A stretch of DNA of 64,000 nucleotides, taken from contig NW_006921532.1 of assembly GCF_000340215.1 (NCBI RefSeq), positions 9,391,172 through 9,455,171 of the forward strand, written 5' to 3'. Below are positions 51,436 through 63,796 of the stretch, in pieces. The notes beneath the pieces were generated by a model. It made no database searches. It was not told the origin of the DNA and saw only the letters and a program-made list of their open reading frames with translations. Source of the DNA: Pseudocercospora fijiensis CIRAD86 (lineage: Eukaryota > Ascomycota > Dothideomycetes > Mycosphaerellales > Mycosphaerellaceae). Within the stretch, counting starts at the first letter, position 1. Every line of letters begins with the position of its first letter. Position numbers and translations under genes: made by a program.

Positions 51436-54400
51436 GTGCGAGCTGTACAAACAAATAGGGAGCTCTTTCCCTTGCTTCTCGTGCTCCGCCTTCCTATACG
51501 CCTTACCCTCGATCGTATAAACGCACTCTCGCGCCCTATCGGCTTACACTCGATCGCCTACTATATCGCTTTCCCTATCGTATCGCTTTACTCTAAGATG
51601 TTGCTAAAGCCGCATTTGCATCCCGATCGCACTAGCTACACGCTTTATAGCCGTTTGAACCGCGACCGGAAGCTATACATTCGAGGCTACGGCTAGGTTA
51701 GATAGACTATCCGCGAGCAGTATAACCTCTTCGTTAGCAATAACTTAGTCGGCCGCAACCTCCGGCGTACACTCAATAGGATGCTCAACAAACTAGAAGC
51801 ATGCCTAGACACTAAATTGTAAGAACTTAAAGACTAGATTCAAACGGTAAACCTTAGCGACGAATATGCCTATTACGACCTTATTTCTGCCCTTACCGAT
51901 ACCTATGCTAGTCTCAATCAGATTCAGACTATACGCATAATAACGCGCACTCGTTCTATAGGAGTTCCTAGCGGCGGACCTCTAGATAGTAGTAGCGGAC
52001 TACCTAAGAAGAATCTTCTAACCGACCGCCCTAATCTTCCCGATAATAGCGATAGTAAGGCGGATAACGACTACGAAGGACAGAAAGACACATACTCTAG
52101 TTGTAGTCACTAGAAGAAGTAGCGCTGTTTCCTAAAGGGCAAGAGAAAGCTGAAAACCTATAAGAAATGCCGAACGAAGCCTTCTACTAGAGGAAAGAGA
52201 AAGTTGGTAGCCGACAACGATAATAGCTAATAGACACCTTCTAAGCGAGGCGGTAGTCGTATTAGTAGCGGGCGGCTAGTATCTACTCCTTCGTCTAGGT
52301 ATATACCCATCGCTATCTAGTCTACACCCCCTATACCTTCGAGTATGAATCTAAGCTTAGGTCTAGGTCCTATTACTACTAGCCCTCGCACCGGAGATCT
52401 ATAGAAGAAGGCGCTACCTTCTTTAATACTACCTCCGCCTCGACCTTCGCAACTTTCGCAACTTTCGCAATCGTCGCAAGTTCTAGAGTCTTCGATAGGC
52501 GCGGCTAGTCGTTATCGCTATAGTTAGTATAGTAGTAACGACCCGCAGACTGCTACTACCCGTACTACTTAGTATAGTATTTCGAGATCTTATCGCTAAC
52601 GTCGTCGTACTAGAGAAGATGTCTCGCAAATACCGAGCATCGCTAATATTCTCGCTAGCAACGCTAAACGCGTATAGAAGGCGCAAGATACAGAGTTTAG
52701 TAGCGATAACTTCGGTAGTGACTTTGACCTTCTAGAGACCTTCGGTATAGGTACGGGTAGCGGTAATCCTAATCTAGACCGACCGGACGAGCGCCTATAG
52801 TTCTAATACGAAATCTACGATGTGCTACGTGCTATCGCACGTATTATAGCACTACATGAAAGCACCTGCTAGTACTGTGCTGCGGCTAACTTTAATCGAG
52901 AGACCTAGTTAAAGTGGTGCTAGTTAGGTATATACGAGACTAAGCGCGTGCTATTCTTCTATAAGCACGATAAGGAGATAGAGTACGAGTACAATTGTCG
53001 ACTATGCCGGCCCTCTAAGGACGGCTATATAGGACCTCGCCGTCGCCGAGGACAAGGCACCCGCGCTATAGAAGCTTAAGCCGAAGAAGATTAGAAGTAC
53101 GATAAACATTTCCTATTAGGCGAACAACCGGCGCTTACACTAGATCCTAAGAACCTCTATACGCTAGCTCTATATAATATCGACATAGGACTAGTTAAAG
53201 AGTTCTTTACTAAGCTTAACGATAAGCAGATAGAGCACTACTAGAATGAAGAAACATAGAAAGGTTGTAAAGAGCGCTAGTTTAATATAGACTTAGATAC
53301 TAACCCGCAGTTAGACACCTTTAACAACTGCAAGCGCTGTCGGACATCTAGAGATAGCAATAAGGCTCGAGGATCGCCTAATCTTATATTAGCTGCTAAT
53401 CGGATAGATCCTAGCGTCTAGCCTACTAATGTCGATACCGGAGAGCCTTTGCTATTATTGTCGGCGACGGAGGAGATGCTAATAGCACGTGTACACGTAT
53501 ACGTAGAAATGCGTCTAGTCAAGGGCGCTTAGTAGCGGTATAAGAACAATGTTGTCAACTTTCTACGAGATACCGGCAAGGTTTAGAAGGAGTTACCTCT
53601 TGTACTAGAGCATCTAGAGATAGTTGTTCTTCGTCCTGCGAATAGGGATAATACTACTAATCGTATATTCGTACCTGACTTCAAAGTACGGCGGTAGGCA
53701 GTAAAGGCTTAGTTGGACCACTTAGTCCAGAATAATCTAGAGTATGCTAGAGTTGCGATTAATAAAGAGCGCCTTTCTTAGTTGCCTAACAGTTAGGATG
53801 GCGAGTCTGTTATACATAGGCTTAACGCTCTTAAGGAGTACGACGAAGAAGAGATGCCTCCTCCTCTATAAACCTAGTTAAACTAAGATCAGCCGCAGAA
53901 TACCAGCAACCGTCTAAACCTAGAAGTAGGAACACAGCCTAATAGCCGACCAGGTACCTAACAAGAGCTCGACAGCCTAGCTAACTACCCTTTCGAGGCA
54001 GCTCTTCTATAGGCACACATTCCTAAAGGTGTACGTACCGCTATTAATAATATTCTTTAGGAATGGGAAGCTTAGCGCTAAGCATAGGCCGATATAGCGA
54101 ATCTCGCTGCCGCATAAATGGACGCCTTATTAGAAGCACCTTAGCAGCATTGGTTAACTATGCCTAACTTTGATCCGATTCCACTTAACGAATTTAACGC
54201 TACGCAAAAGCTTTATACTCGTGCCTTTCCTACGCTAATGCCCTAGGGTACCGCCGATTACGTAGAGGCACGCCTACGCGAGGTATCCTATAATAACTGG
54301 ATTGAGCATATAATTAAGTAGGATAATAGTACCGGTCCTATTCGACACCGCTTTGCGAGCCACTCTCGGTTTCGACACGTTGCACTGAACACGCTTATAA

Positions 54401-57400
54401 GAAAGCAGACGCGCAAGAAGGCCGACTATATTATATAGCAGAACCCCGACTTTGAGGAAATCACTCTTAATAACCTTCGCAATACTATCGACAACGATGA
54501 TACTAAAGCTAAGCGCCTACTCTCTACTGTCGTTCGTTATAGTAACACTTTACGAGGCATACGCGCATACTAGATTGCAAAGACCGCTAAATTAGAGAAT
54601 TACGTAAAGGCTCTTAGTTGCCCGCACCTATTTCTAACTTTTAGCGCTGCTAATCTACATTGGTCGCATTAGCAGAAGCATATACCTACAGTACCGATAG
54701 GAATAGAGCATAAGCGGGTTAAGATCGCGCGTAAGAATCTTCGGCAGAACCCTGCTATTGTAGCATATCACTTCTATCGCCGCTATTAGTTTATTATAGA
54801 CCTTATACGCAAGAAGTTTGGTATTGTAGACTACTAGAATCGGTATGAGTTTCAGGCTCGTAGCAGTTCTCACAACTATAGCTTGGTTTAGCTTAAGCAT
54901 CGCCCTAGTCTACTACTTCCTTAGTCTTTTACTAAGGCTAATCGCACCGCCCTTGCTAAGTTTTGGTCCAAGCACGTTACTACTATTAACCCTGATCCTA
55001 CTCGCACTAGCCCTATTGCTAGTGAGCTAGCTATACTACAGATAAAGACTAGCGAGGTAGATAGTAGCTAATACTAGTTGATGCTTAATGTTAATCGAGT
55101 GTAGCGCTATACGTGCGGCTATAAGTATTGTTAGCGTAAGAATAAGGACACTAGCTTTGTTACTTGCCGATTCTATTTCCCTCGGGATCTCTACGACGAA
55201 GGCATCGTTACTAAGAACCTCAACCCCCGGCACTAGATCTATAATAGACCTCGCAATAACACCCGTATAAATGGGTATAATCGCACTATCTAGACTGCCT
55301 AGCTCGGCAACAACGATATCGCTATCTGTACGGATAAGGGTACTACGGTCGATTATCTTAGCAAATACTATACGAAGCAAGAGAAGCGGAGTGAGTCTTT
55401 CCTCGAAATCGGCAGGAAGGTTATCCCTAAGATTAATGCGGCCGGTATACGACCGATGGTATCCTTCTTCGCTAAGATGCTAAATAAGCTAATCGGCGAG
55501 CGTGATATCTCCGCTTAAGAGGAAATGCACCTACTTCTTAACCTTCCCCTTGCCTAGGGCTCGCGAATAGTCTAGAACTTTAATTATCGGAAGCTAGAAG
55601 ATTAGTCTCGACCTAAGCGATACGATAAGGAGGTTAGGGACCTTGTCACCTAGGGCAAATCACCGCTACTAAAGTACATAGAGCGTTATAGCATCGATAA
55701 GGACAAATTCGCCAAGTTAGACCTCCTTAATCGACCTAATCTAACGTTGTTTGAATTCCTTACTAAGTGGGACTTCCGCACCTTTAAGAAGCGTCTACGA
55801 GCGAAGCTACGGGTTATTAATTAGTACCCTAAGTATAGTAGTGTACCTAATGGCGAGGAAGGTACATACTAGGACTAGTGCCGCACTAAAATCGCTTTAC
55901 ATTATCCATTCGACGGCTACTACCCGTTAATCGATAATAGCTATGTTTTCGTCGATAATACTAGAGACACAAACAACCCTCCTATAATGCATATAACGTA
56001 GTCTGCCGCCTTCGACTAGTGCAACACCTACTATACTTATCTAGACGACTATATAGGTGTAAGTCTACCAGAACCGACCGCTAATTTGTTCGAAGACGAG
56101 TATTATAATATAGAATTGGAGGCCGTAGATAAGGCTTTGCTCGTAGCTACATTGCCTAACCGTCGTCCTAGGGAGCAGCTAGAGGATCTTAATAACCTTA
56201 GTAACCGACAGATCGACCGTAAGCACGACTAGGCTGCTTATATTGGCCGCTACGGCATCCAAGCGTCAGATACTAAGGATTTCTAGAGGACCCTTCGCGG
56301 CACTAAGCGTGCTTAGCGCGTTAGCATTCCTCTCGACCTACCTTAGCGTATTGCTAGTTTGGCTCCTGCTTAGAAGCTTTTCTTCGACAAGCTAGTTGAT
56401 TATTAGACCGCCTTCCTTGCTAATCTAGGAGATCGAAAACCTTTCTTACTTAATATTAATAGTCGAGCAGGTGTTAGAAAGTCGTTCGTTATCGATACAC
56501 TGTCCTCCGAGCTCGAGCGGATTATAGACTACTTTAATAATACCGATTAACAGGCCTATGCATCTCAGGCTATTTATATACCCGTTCCAATCGTCCGATT
56601 AGCTCCGACTAGTATAGCTACTAATAGTATTAAAGGCCGTACGATACATTCGTTCTTCCGCTTACCTTTAACGATAAAGGAGTACATTCCTCTCGACGGA
56701 CAGGCCCTTAATCAGTTCTAGTCGGTACTACTTAATGTTGAGTACATTATAATCGATAAGAAATTAATGCTTAATCTTACACTTCTGTTTTAGATCGATT
56801 AGCGGCTCCGACAAGTTAGCTATACCTAAGCAGACGGAGAGGAGATGCTATTTAGAGGGCGTTGCATTGTGATTGCCGGTGACTTTCACTAGCTACTACC
56901 TGTAGGTAGTAGACCTCTCTTCTCGAAACTAGACGATCTCTATACACTAGAAGATATCGCTAGATACGGTCTTTACTAGCAGTTTGACTAAACCATTCAA
57001 CTCAATTAGATCTAGCGATAGTAAGGCATAGACGCTACTGCTTATGCGTTTCGTAAAGCCCTCGAGGGTTTGCGCAATGCCCTAGGAGGTATAACTGTTA
57101 ACTACTAGGAGACGCTTATTACGCGGCTTAAGCCTAATCTGCCTCAAACTAAACAAGACTCATTTAAGGATGCGCTACGCCTTTACCCTTTCAAGAAGCA
57201 AGTCAACGCCTATAACTAGGACGCTATACGAGACAATAATACTCCGATTCGTGTTGCTATCGCGGAACACTCTAGTACTACCTACGCAAGTTACGCTTCT
57301 TATGAGACAGGTAGCAATCTCTATCTACGGCTTCCGCTCTACATTAGAGCCCGCGTTATAGTAACTCAAAACCTCTAGGTTGAAGGAGGTGTCGTTAATA

Positions 57401-58953
57401 GCAGTATTGGTACCGTTCGCGACATTGTTTGGGAAGATAATAGTAACGATCCGGCAGACATTATTTAGCGACTTCCAACTGTCTTGCTTGTCTAACTCGA
57501 TAGGTATACTAGTCCTACTCTTAACGTTTAGTACGATCTAGACAACCAGTATAACCTCCCTCCGAATGTTGTACCTATCGTGCCGGTCCGCCGTAAGTGG
57601 TTACATAACTAGCGACAAGATGCACGATGCGTACGCACACAGTTTCTAGTTACGATTGCCTATACGGTTACGGTTTACAAATCTCAAGGCATGACCCTCG
57701 ACAAGGTCGTTCTAGATATATCTAAGAAGGACTTTACTCCTAGCCTGTCCTACGTAGCCGTCTCTAGGGCACGTAGCATTGCCGATTTAGTATTCGAAGA
57801 GCTATTCGATTTCTATAAGCGCTTTAAGCAGGGCAAGGCTCAGCGATCTGTAATTACTCGATACGCTGATTATATTCGTCGTCGTCCTTAGCGTTTGTTG
57901 CCGCTTAGCGAACTGCTATCATTAGAAGCACCAAACCTAGCTTAGCAGCCGTTACGAGACACTGCTGCTAACCGCAAAGACGCTTAGAAGAAGCGGCAAG
58001 AGCAATTACGCCGTTAGCAAGAAGCCTATACACGACAGCGACAAGAACAAGACCGAGCTTAACTACGAAAGGATCTTCGAGCTATTGCTCGCGCTAAGTA
58101 GATAGAGACGATCCTACGGCAAGATCCCTAAATGCTATTCAATTTAAATCGCATTGCTCGTGACTTTACTTACGCCCCGCCTAAACCGTATAATTATCGT
58201 TAGCCGCTCTAACATGCTAGTACTCCTACACTCTTAGTTAAAGGCTTAGTAAAGGCTTTTAAGTAGCGCTTTCTCTAGTGCGCACCTCCGTATATCTCCT
58301 AGGACGCCAATAATCAATCTCAGCAAGGTTAGCAAGGTCAGCAAGGTTAGCAAGGTTAGTAAGGTTAGCAAGGTCAGCAAGCTAGCGCTGGTTACCTAGT
58401 ATACGGTCCTCGTACGGCACACCTACCTCCAACCGATCCTTTAAACGCGGACTTCTTCTATCGTGTCGCAGCAAACCGGCGACAAGTCGAGCGAGTACGG
58501 CAGCTACAGCGACAGCTACAACTATAACAGTCTAGTCAGCTAAACCTGATTGCTACTTACGACTTTGTTGCCCGCAATACTTATGCTTTACTTTAGCCCG
58601 GTAATATCCTTAATATTGCTTAGCTAGCCCGTCGCTTTCTGGATTAGCACCTATAGTATCGCCTTGATTACACATTATTCGAATATAGACTTGCTTTAGC
58701 GCCTAATGTAAGTTTATACTTTCGACGTAGAGTTAAAGTGTTTGCCCGCTTTAAGGATCGCAATACTTAGGAGGAAATAGCGTACGAGGCAATAACGGTT
58801 TAGGAGGCTGCTGCGTATAACAATAGGCACTAAGATCGAGATATAATAGGCACTTAGGAAGCAATGGCTTCATAGGATATCGACATGGAAGATACACAGC
58901 GTACTAGAGAGGCTAGGCACGAGGACTATAGTAATACGGTTAACATAGATTGA
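51436..58953 (+). pseudogene. Helitron RepHel gene (Rep plus Pif1 helicase), RIP-mutated
   Basis: One plus-strand frame runs about 7.5 kb to a TGA at 58951-58953. Where I translated it, every internal stop is TAG or TAA and no frameshift occurs. About 53460-53830 resembles the DUF6570-type region of fungal Helitrons (EEMLIARVHVYVEMRLVKGA, then VVNFLRDTGKV and IVVLRPANRD). About 54600-55250 is the Helitron Rep part: CPHLFLTFSAANLHW, then SSHNYSLV at the HUH site and a Cys-rich CGYKYC region ending TCRFYFPRDL. About 56380-57900 is a Pif1-type helicase with a damaged Walker A (NSRAGVRKS) and the C-terminal GMTLDKVVLDISKKDF...SYVAVSRARS motif. Gln-rich repeats (about 58320-58385) follow. Helitrons transpose by rolling-circle replication; this copy cannot make protein. 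Element ends were not found. Confidence 0.85.
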
Positions 58954-59382
58954 ACTTAACGAGGTCGATATAGATAGAGCCTAACAATGTCGATGTATAT
59001 AGGACCTGATTACGTTCAATCCTATAAGCGGCAAACTGATTTAGGAGCGCTTTTAGTAATAGCTTACGTAGATCGTTATTTCGCGCTCGGCTTAGGCTAG
59101 CCTTCCGCTTCGCTGGACTTATTAGCACTCGCAGGGCTATAAGTATATCCTTGTAAGGTTACTTATAAGTATAGAGTTAAATATAGGGACGTCGTAGATT
59201 CTATTAATAGGTCGTATAAGTAGGAATAGCCTAAGTATAAAGTAAGAAAGAAGCCTAGGTAGAGCGAGAGGTTAAGAGATCTCGTTACCTACTTTTAAGA
59301 TAGAACTATAATAAAAGTTAGACTTATTTAAGTAGCGGGTATAGTCTAATTTGCTTTACGTATAGTCTAAAATCTCCTTAAT

Positions 59383-59698
59383 ACTAAACTAAGCCCTAGC
59401 TAGCCGACCGAGCCCTAGCGACTAATTAATATCTTATCGATATACGTTAAAGATATTTAAAACCTCGCTAATAGCGAGGATAGTAACGTTAGCCCTACGG
59501 CCTACTCGAGTGCCGGCGACGCTTCGGAGGGCAAGCCTCCTACGCCGGTACGTCGCTCCTTGCTTCTATAGACAGAGAGGAGTATTATTCGAGGCGTTGT
59601 ATAGAGTAATTCTAAGTAAAGCTGTTATATGCTAAAATCCTAAATCAAAAGTTCGGGTTATGCCCGGGCTCGGTCGGCTAGCTAGGGCTCGGTTTAGA
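59383..59698. mobile_element. Region bounded by 31-bp inverted repeats (MITE-like)
   Basis: The left arm starts TAAACTAAGCCCTAGCTAGC and continues CGACCGAGCCC; the right arm is its inverse (GGGCTCGGTCGGCTAGCTAG, then GGCTCGGTTTA) with two mismatches, both of RIP type. The enclosed 250 bp has no coding content. TA occurs at both outer ends but cannot be proved to be a target duplication. Confidence 0.55.
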
Positions 59699-59926
59699 GT
59701 CTAGGCTAAAATCTAGCCTAAGGGCTAAGACGCGTCGAGCACAGACAATAGGGACCTTTAGAAATAGTTAATTTGGCTACCGGCTTCCAAATAAGCGCTA
59801 GCTCCTAACCGTTATATAAAGGATTAATATAGCGCTTTTTACGGACCTTTAGAAGAGGCCAATTTGTATGTAATCGAAAGCGGTTTAGTGTAGTAAGGAG
59901 CCCCTATTCTAGACCTTCTAGGGGTA

Positions 59927-59998
59927 TAGACCTTAGCTATAGACCTTAGCTATAGACCTTAGCTATAGACCTTAGCTATAGACCTTAGCTATAGACTA
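59927..59998. repeat. 13-bp minisatellite (CTATAGACCTTAG)n
   Basis: About five consecutive near-identical units (TTAGCTATAGACC) just before the Harbinger transposase frame. Confidence 0.85.
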
Positions 59999-60029
59999 AA
60001 CTATAGAAACTGGAGCTATTGTAGTTACT

Positions 60030-61274
60030 GCAGCTACTGTAACGGTTGTTGCTATTGCTAGTAAATACCTTAAGGAAGATAGTAGTAATAAGGACCGGTA
60101 GGCGCAGAGGGAGGGTGAATCTGTACGTAAATAGTAGCACCGCTAGTTAAGGCGTAACCGACTATTTAAACTAGCGAGAGTCTATAAGAAACAGCGCTTC
60201 GACCTTCTTAGTTATCCGGAGGCTAATATCTAGGGTAACTTCCGCTTTATAAGGCCTAAATTAGTAGAGCTAGCAGACCTGCTAGATATCGGTTTAATTG
60301 TGTTACTAGTCGGCCTCAAATTGCTACCTACGACGGTGCTTTATATAGTCTATAAGCGGCTATCTAGTCTAGGCTTCTAGAAGGACCTAGACGAGAAGTT
60401 TGGCTATTTAGCTACTATATTGAGTTACGTATTCAACGCGGCTATATATAGTCTAGCAATAAGGTAGAAGTCGTTCTTATTCTTTAATAGGAGGCGGCTT
60501 ACTAAGCAATATCTCCGGAGCCTAGCAGAGTCGCTATATCTATCGGTCGGACTATCTAGTGTCTTTAGATATATTAACGGCACTATAAGGAAGATTGCGA
60601 GGCCTAGTCGCAACTAGAGGGTATTCTATAATAGCTATAAGCACTTCTATAGTATCAAATTCTAAGGTATACAGCTGCCGGATAGAATACTGCTTATCGA
60701 TAGCCCTTATCCTAGCTCTTATAGGGACGGCCGAATAGTACGCGAGTCGGGGATCAACTAGGTATAGCATTACCTATTTAATAATAACAATATAGATAAC
60801 AAGCTCTTTATATTCGGCGACTCTGCGTACGGACAAGTAGACGGCATTATCGGGTCGTAGAAATCGAAGAGGGGCGGTTATCGTAACGCTATAATAGCAC
60901 AGGTCTCGAAGGAATAGTTAGCACTACGCTAGTTAGTCGAATAGGGGTTCGGTAAGGTAACTAATAGCTAGCTATTCTTCGAATATAAGAAGGGGTTACG
61001 TACTAGTCTAATGCCGATAGAGTCCTATTATCTAGTCGCTATATTGCTTACTAACTGCCTGTCTTGTTATCGTAGAAACAAGGTCGCCGCGCACTATAGC
61101 TTAAAGTGTCCGGATATTAGGGATTACTTAGGTGCTAAGCTGCTACCTATGCCGCCGGTAGACGCTAAGGTGCTAGATCTAATACGTATAAACCCTTCTA
61201 GTAATGGACTAGAAGTCGGAAGTAATATAGAAGATATAGGCGATATAGTTGTTAACGATAGCGAGGAAGAATAG
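60030..61274 (+). pseudogene. Harbinger-type DDE transposase (DDE_Tnp_4), RIP-mutated
   Basis: One plus-strand frame, interrupted only by TAG/TAA where translated, shows the Harbinger-type endonuclease core in order: FYSIKF and LLIDSPYPSSYRDG (first catalytic Asp), LFIFGDSAYGQVDGIIGS (second Asp), then VE-GFGKVTNS (catalytic Glu) and KKGLRTSLMPIESYYLVAIL with a LTNCLSCYRRNK tail. It ends NDSEEE and TAG. The upstream part (about 60100-60560) is helical and may be the DNA-binding region. The catalytic triad is still readable, but stops prevent a full protein. The minus-strand frame at 61664-62720 is probably its partner gene. Confidence 0.75.
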
Positions 61275-61663
61275 TAATAGATTGAGGATTATATAATATT
61301 ATACTATTTCGCGTTCTCTCTATTAATTATCGGAGTAGATACGGAAGAGCGTCGGAGGGCCGTTTTCCTATACTATAGCTATATAAATTGCTCCTACGTA
61401 TCTTAGTAATAGATAAAGACGGAGAATAGCGGGGGTTGTATAAATTTCTAGAATTAGTCGAAATTTAGTCCTAGTACTTAGTATTATAACTAATAGTATC
61501 GAAGGCAGCAACAACTATGCTAAAGAATTCGTATTTCTACTGCGTTTCTTACTAACTCCGGAACTAAGGGGCACTCAGAATACTATATATAGTACGCTTT
61601 ATTTAGTTATTTTTAATTAGGTCTAATACCTCGATTATACGAACATCTACGCACTAACGACTA

Positions 61664-62720
61664 TTAATATCTAATATCTAACGCTTCTAATATCTATAAA
61701 ACAGTTCTATCGCTATCGTAGCCCTCGTTACTATCTCCTATCGGCGCAATAACGTTAGCAACGAGGTTGTCGTCTAAGCTAAAGTCAGTAATCTGCGACA
61801 ACTATAAAGGAACGAGAGGAATATATCTAATACGGCCGACAAGAAGGGCTCTTAGCTTATTGAATTAACATACCGTAGACGCGTATATTAGCTTTATACG
61901 CTTCTTAGAGCGGTTGTCTAAATCGTCTATTCGGCGGATTAAATAGTAGTTGTTTGTTGCCTTAGAATAATAGTTAGCTCTTAGCTAGTTTGCTAACGTA
62001 GTAATTGCCTCTCGAAATAGCTCTAATACTCGGCTTAACAACCTCTCCTTATTTAGCTGTTTCTTACTATCGATATATAACCGACGGCGCGCTGTATATA
62101 GTGTTCTAACTAGAGTATTAGATGCCTTAGAAAGAGCCGGATTTGGTAATAGAGTTAAAGGTAATAGAGCAATAACTAGACTCGGTATCGATAGATCCTA
62201 AAGCCGCTAAGATATAATACGGAGTATATTGTCTTGTACCTACTAAGCCGGAGTCTCGTACGTACGGAGCTCGTTAGTAGTTAGTAGCTTCTCGCGGAGC
62301 TTCTTATTATTATGCAATATAGTGTCCTTAAAGCGATTAAGTGTCTGTTTGAACTCGGAGTCGTTAACTACAACTATACCGAAAGCAGTAAGAAGGGCTC
62401 TATACTCGAGAATACGCTTTGCAATCTACCTACGAACAAGGCCGTCTATGCCTCTAATTGTACGTTGTCTAGCAGGTCGGTTGTCGTTATACTATTTCTA
62501 ATAGCGCTTTACTATGTCCCTTATTCGACCTTCTATATAATAGCTAGAATTGGCCTCGAAGTGCCTAATAATTAGTAAGGCAAAGTCGTCGGAGATCTTG
62601 CTATCGCTATTAACTCGATTGTAGTCGTCTTTTATACTACCTTCTTCTACCCCTTTAGTAGTAGAAGGCTAAGAGTCGACTGAATCTAGTATAGGTTATT
62701 AAACTATAACCTATTGTTGC
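61664..62720 (-). pseudogene. Second ORF of the Harbinger-type element
   Basis: The minus strand keeps a single frame of about 340 codons ending in TAA at 61664-61666 and broken only by TAG/TAA. The text is helical and basic, with phrases such as RALLTAFGIVVVNDSEFKQT, LRTYETPA, RRRLYIDSKKQLNKERLLSR and KRIKLIYASTVC. No known domain was recognised. PIF/Harbinger elements typically carry a second, DNA-binding protein gene beside the transposase. Position and convergent orientation fit that role, though no Myb motif was seen. Confidence 0.5.
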
Positions 62721-63460
62721 CGCTAAGTATAAGCCGTTAAAGAGGTATCTATATCTCTCGTAATAACTAGTCTTAGTAGAGTTGAATTTGGCGTCTATTT
62801 AGTCGCTATACTGCTATCGCTATCGCTATTAGTGTCGCTTGAATTAGTTAACAAGCTCGCTACGGACATAGAGCGACTATATAGCCGCTTAATAACCGAC
62901 TAAATTATAGGTAATAGACTTCCGACTAGGTATAGCTATATTAAAGATATATCTATATAAAGAGGGTTACCTTAGAGAGCTACTCGGACAGGTATAGGCG
63001 GTGCCTATAGTAGTAGGTAGACTAGTATAGCGAATGCTAGAGTTAAAGAGCCGGAGCCTAGGTCGATAATACGAGAGGGACAAGAGGGGGTATCTATAGT
63101 AGCTATAATCGAGAACAATAGTAGTTATACTAATAAACTAAGACTTCTACTGCTTCCGTAGACGCCTCTTATCCTACGGACGATATACTATAATCAATCC
63201 TCGAATTTAGGTTCTATTTAGTAGCCCCCTATTACTAATTATACTAACGGCTATATACCTAGACCTTTATATATATAAGTTAGTACCCTCTCGTACTATC
63301 TCGAAGACCTAATAGCCACTTTCTACCTTACTGTCGCCGGTTATAGTGCATAGCTTATTATTCGGTAGTACTAAGTCTGCTAAGAAGCTAGTTTAATAAG
63401 CTAAGCCGGATAGGGTTTAAGCCCCCTTCTACCTCCTTCTACTTCCGGTTAAGGCAGGAT
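62721..63460. other. RIP-like noncoding DNA, right edge of transposon cluster
   Basis: AT-rich sequence with scarce CpA/TpG and no readable protein. The composition returns to normal at about 63455. Confidence 0.5.
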
Positions 63461-63796
63461 CACCACCTATGCGAGTTGTGAATATAGCGTGTTATATGCT
63501 TTTGAACGACTCCGTTCAAAAGCACGGTCTAGGCCTACGAGTTGATAACTCGCAGGGGTGGAAAACCAGCCTTCGAAGGATGCGGCAGTAACCCTCGTAT
63601 CCACCTTGTTCGCCGACCTCGAGAGACCCCTGCAATTTGGTGGCTTCTGAAGGTCCCTAATAGCAGTAGCTTCCCAGCGTGGGAGAGAGGGCGCAGTAGT
63701 AGCATTAAGCATTAAGCTCGAAGTCAATAATGTCCTGAAAAACACTTTCCGTTTGCGAAGGGATCGGATTGAACCGTCTGACTAGCACTTTGGGTA
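63461..63796. other. Unique DNA downstream of CLF1 with a strong hairpin
   Basis: About 340 bp of normal composition; likely the 3' UTR and flank of CLF1. It contains a perfect 12-bp stem with a 4-nt loop (63497-63524), enclosed by a second 7-bp pairing (63471-63477 with 63547-63553). Confidence 0.5.

Larger units (their letters stand above)
58954..60030. other. Noncoding DNA between Helitron and Harbinger, with hairpins and repeats
   Basis: About 1.1 kb of RIP-like sequence. It holds the empty-site relative of the 64-bp element (59071-59114), 31-bp inverted repeats (59383-59413 and 59668-59698), hairpins at 59463-59479 and 59513-59548, and a 13-bp minisatellite (about 59927-59998). Confidence 0.6.

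Noticed and set aside
63497..63533. Helitron 3' terminus (hairpin followed by CTAG)
   Set aside because: CTAG lies only 4 nt past the stem and the next base is G, whereas Helitrons insert before T. The surrounding DNA is also not RIP-mutated, unlike the Helitron.
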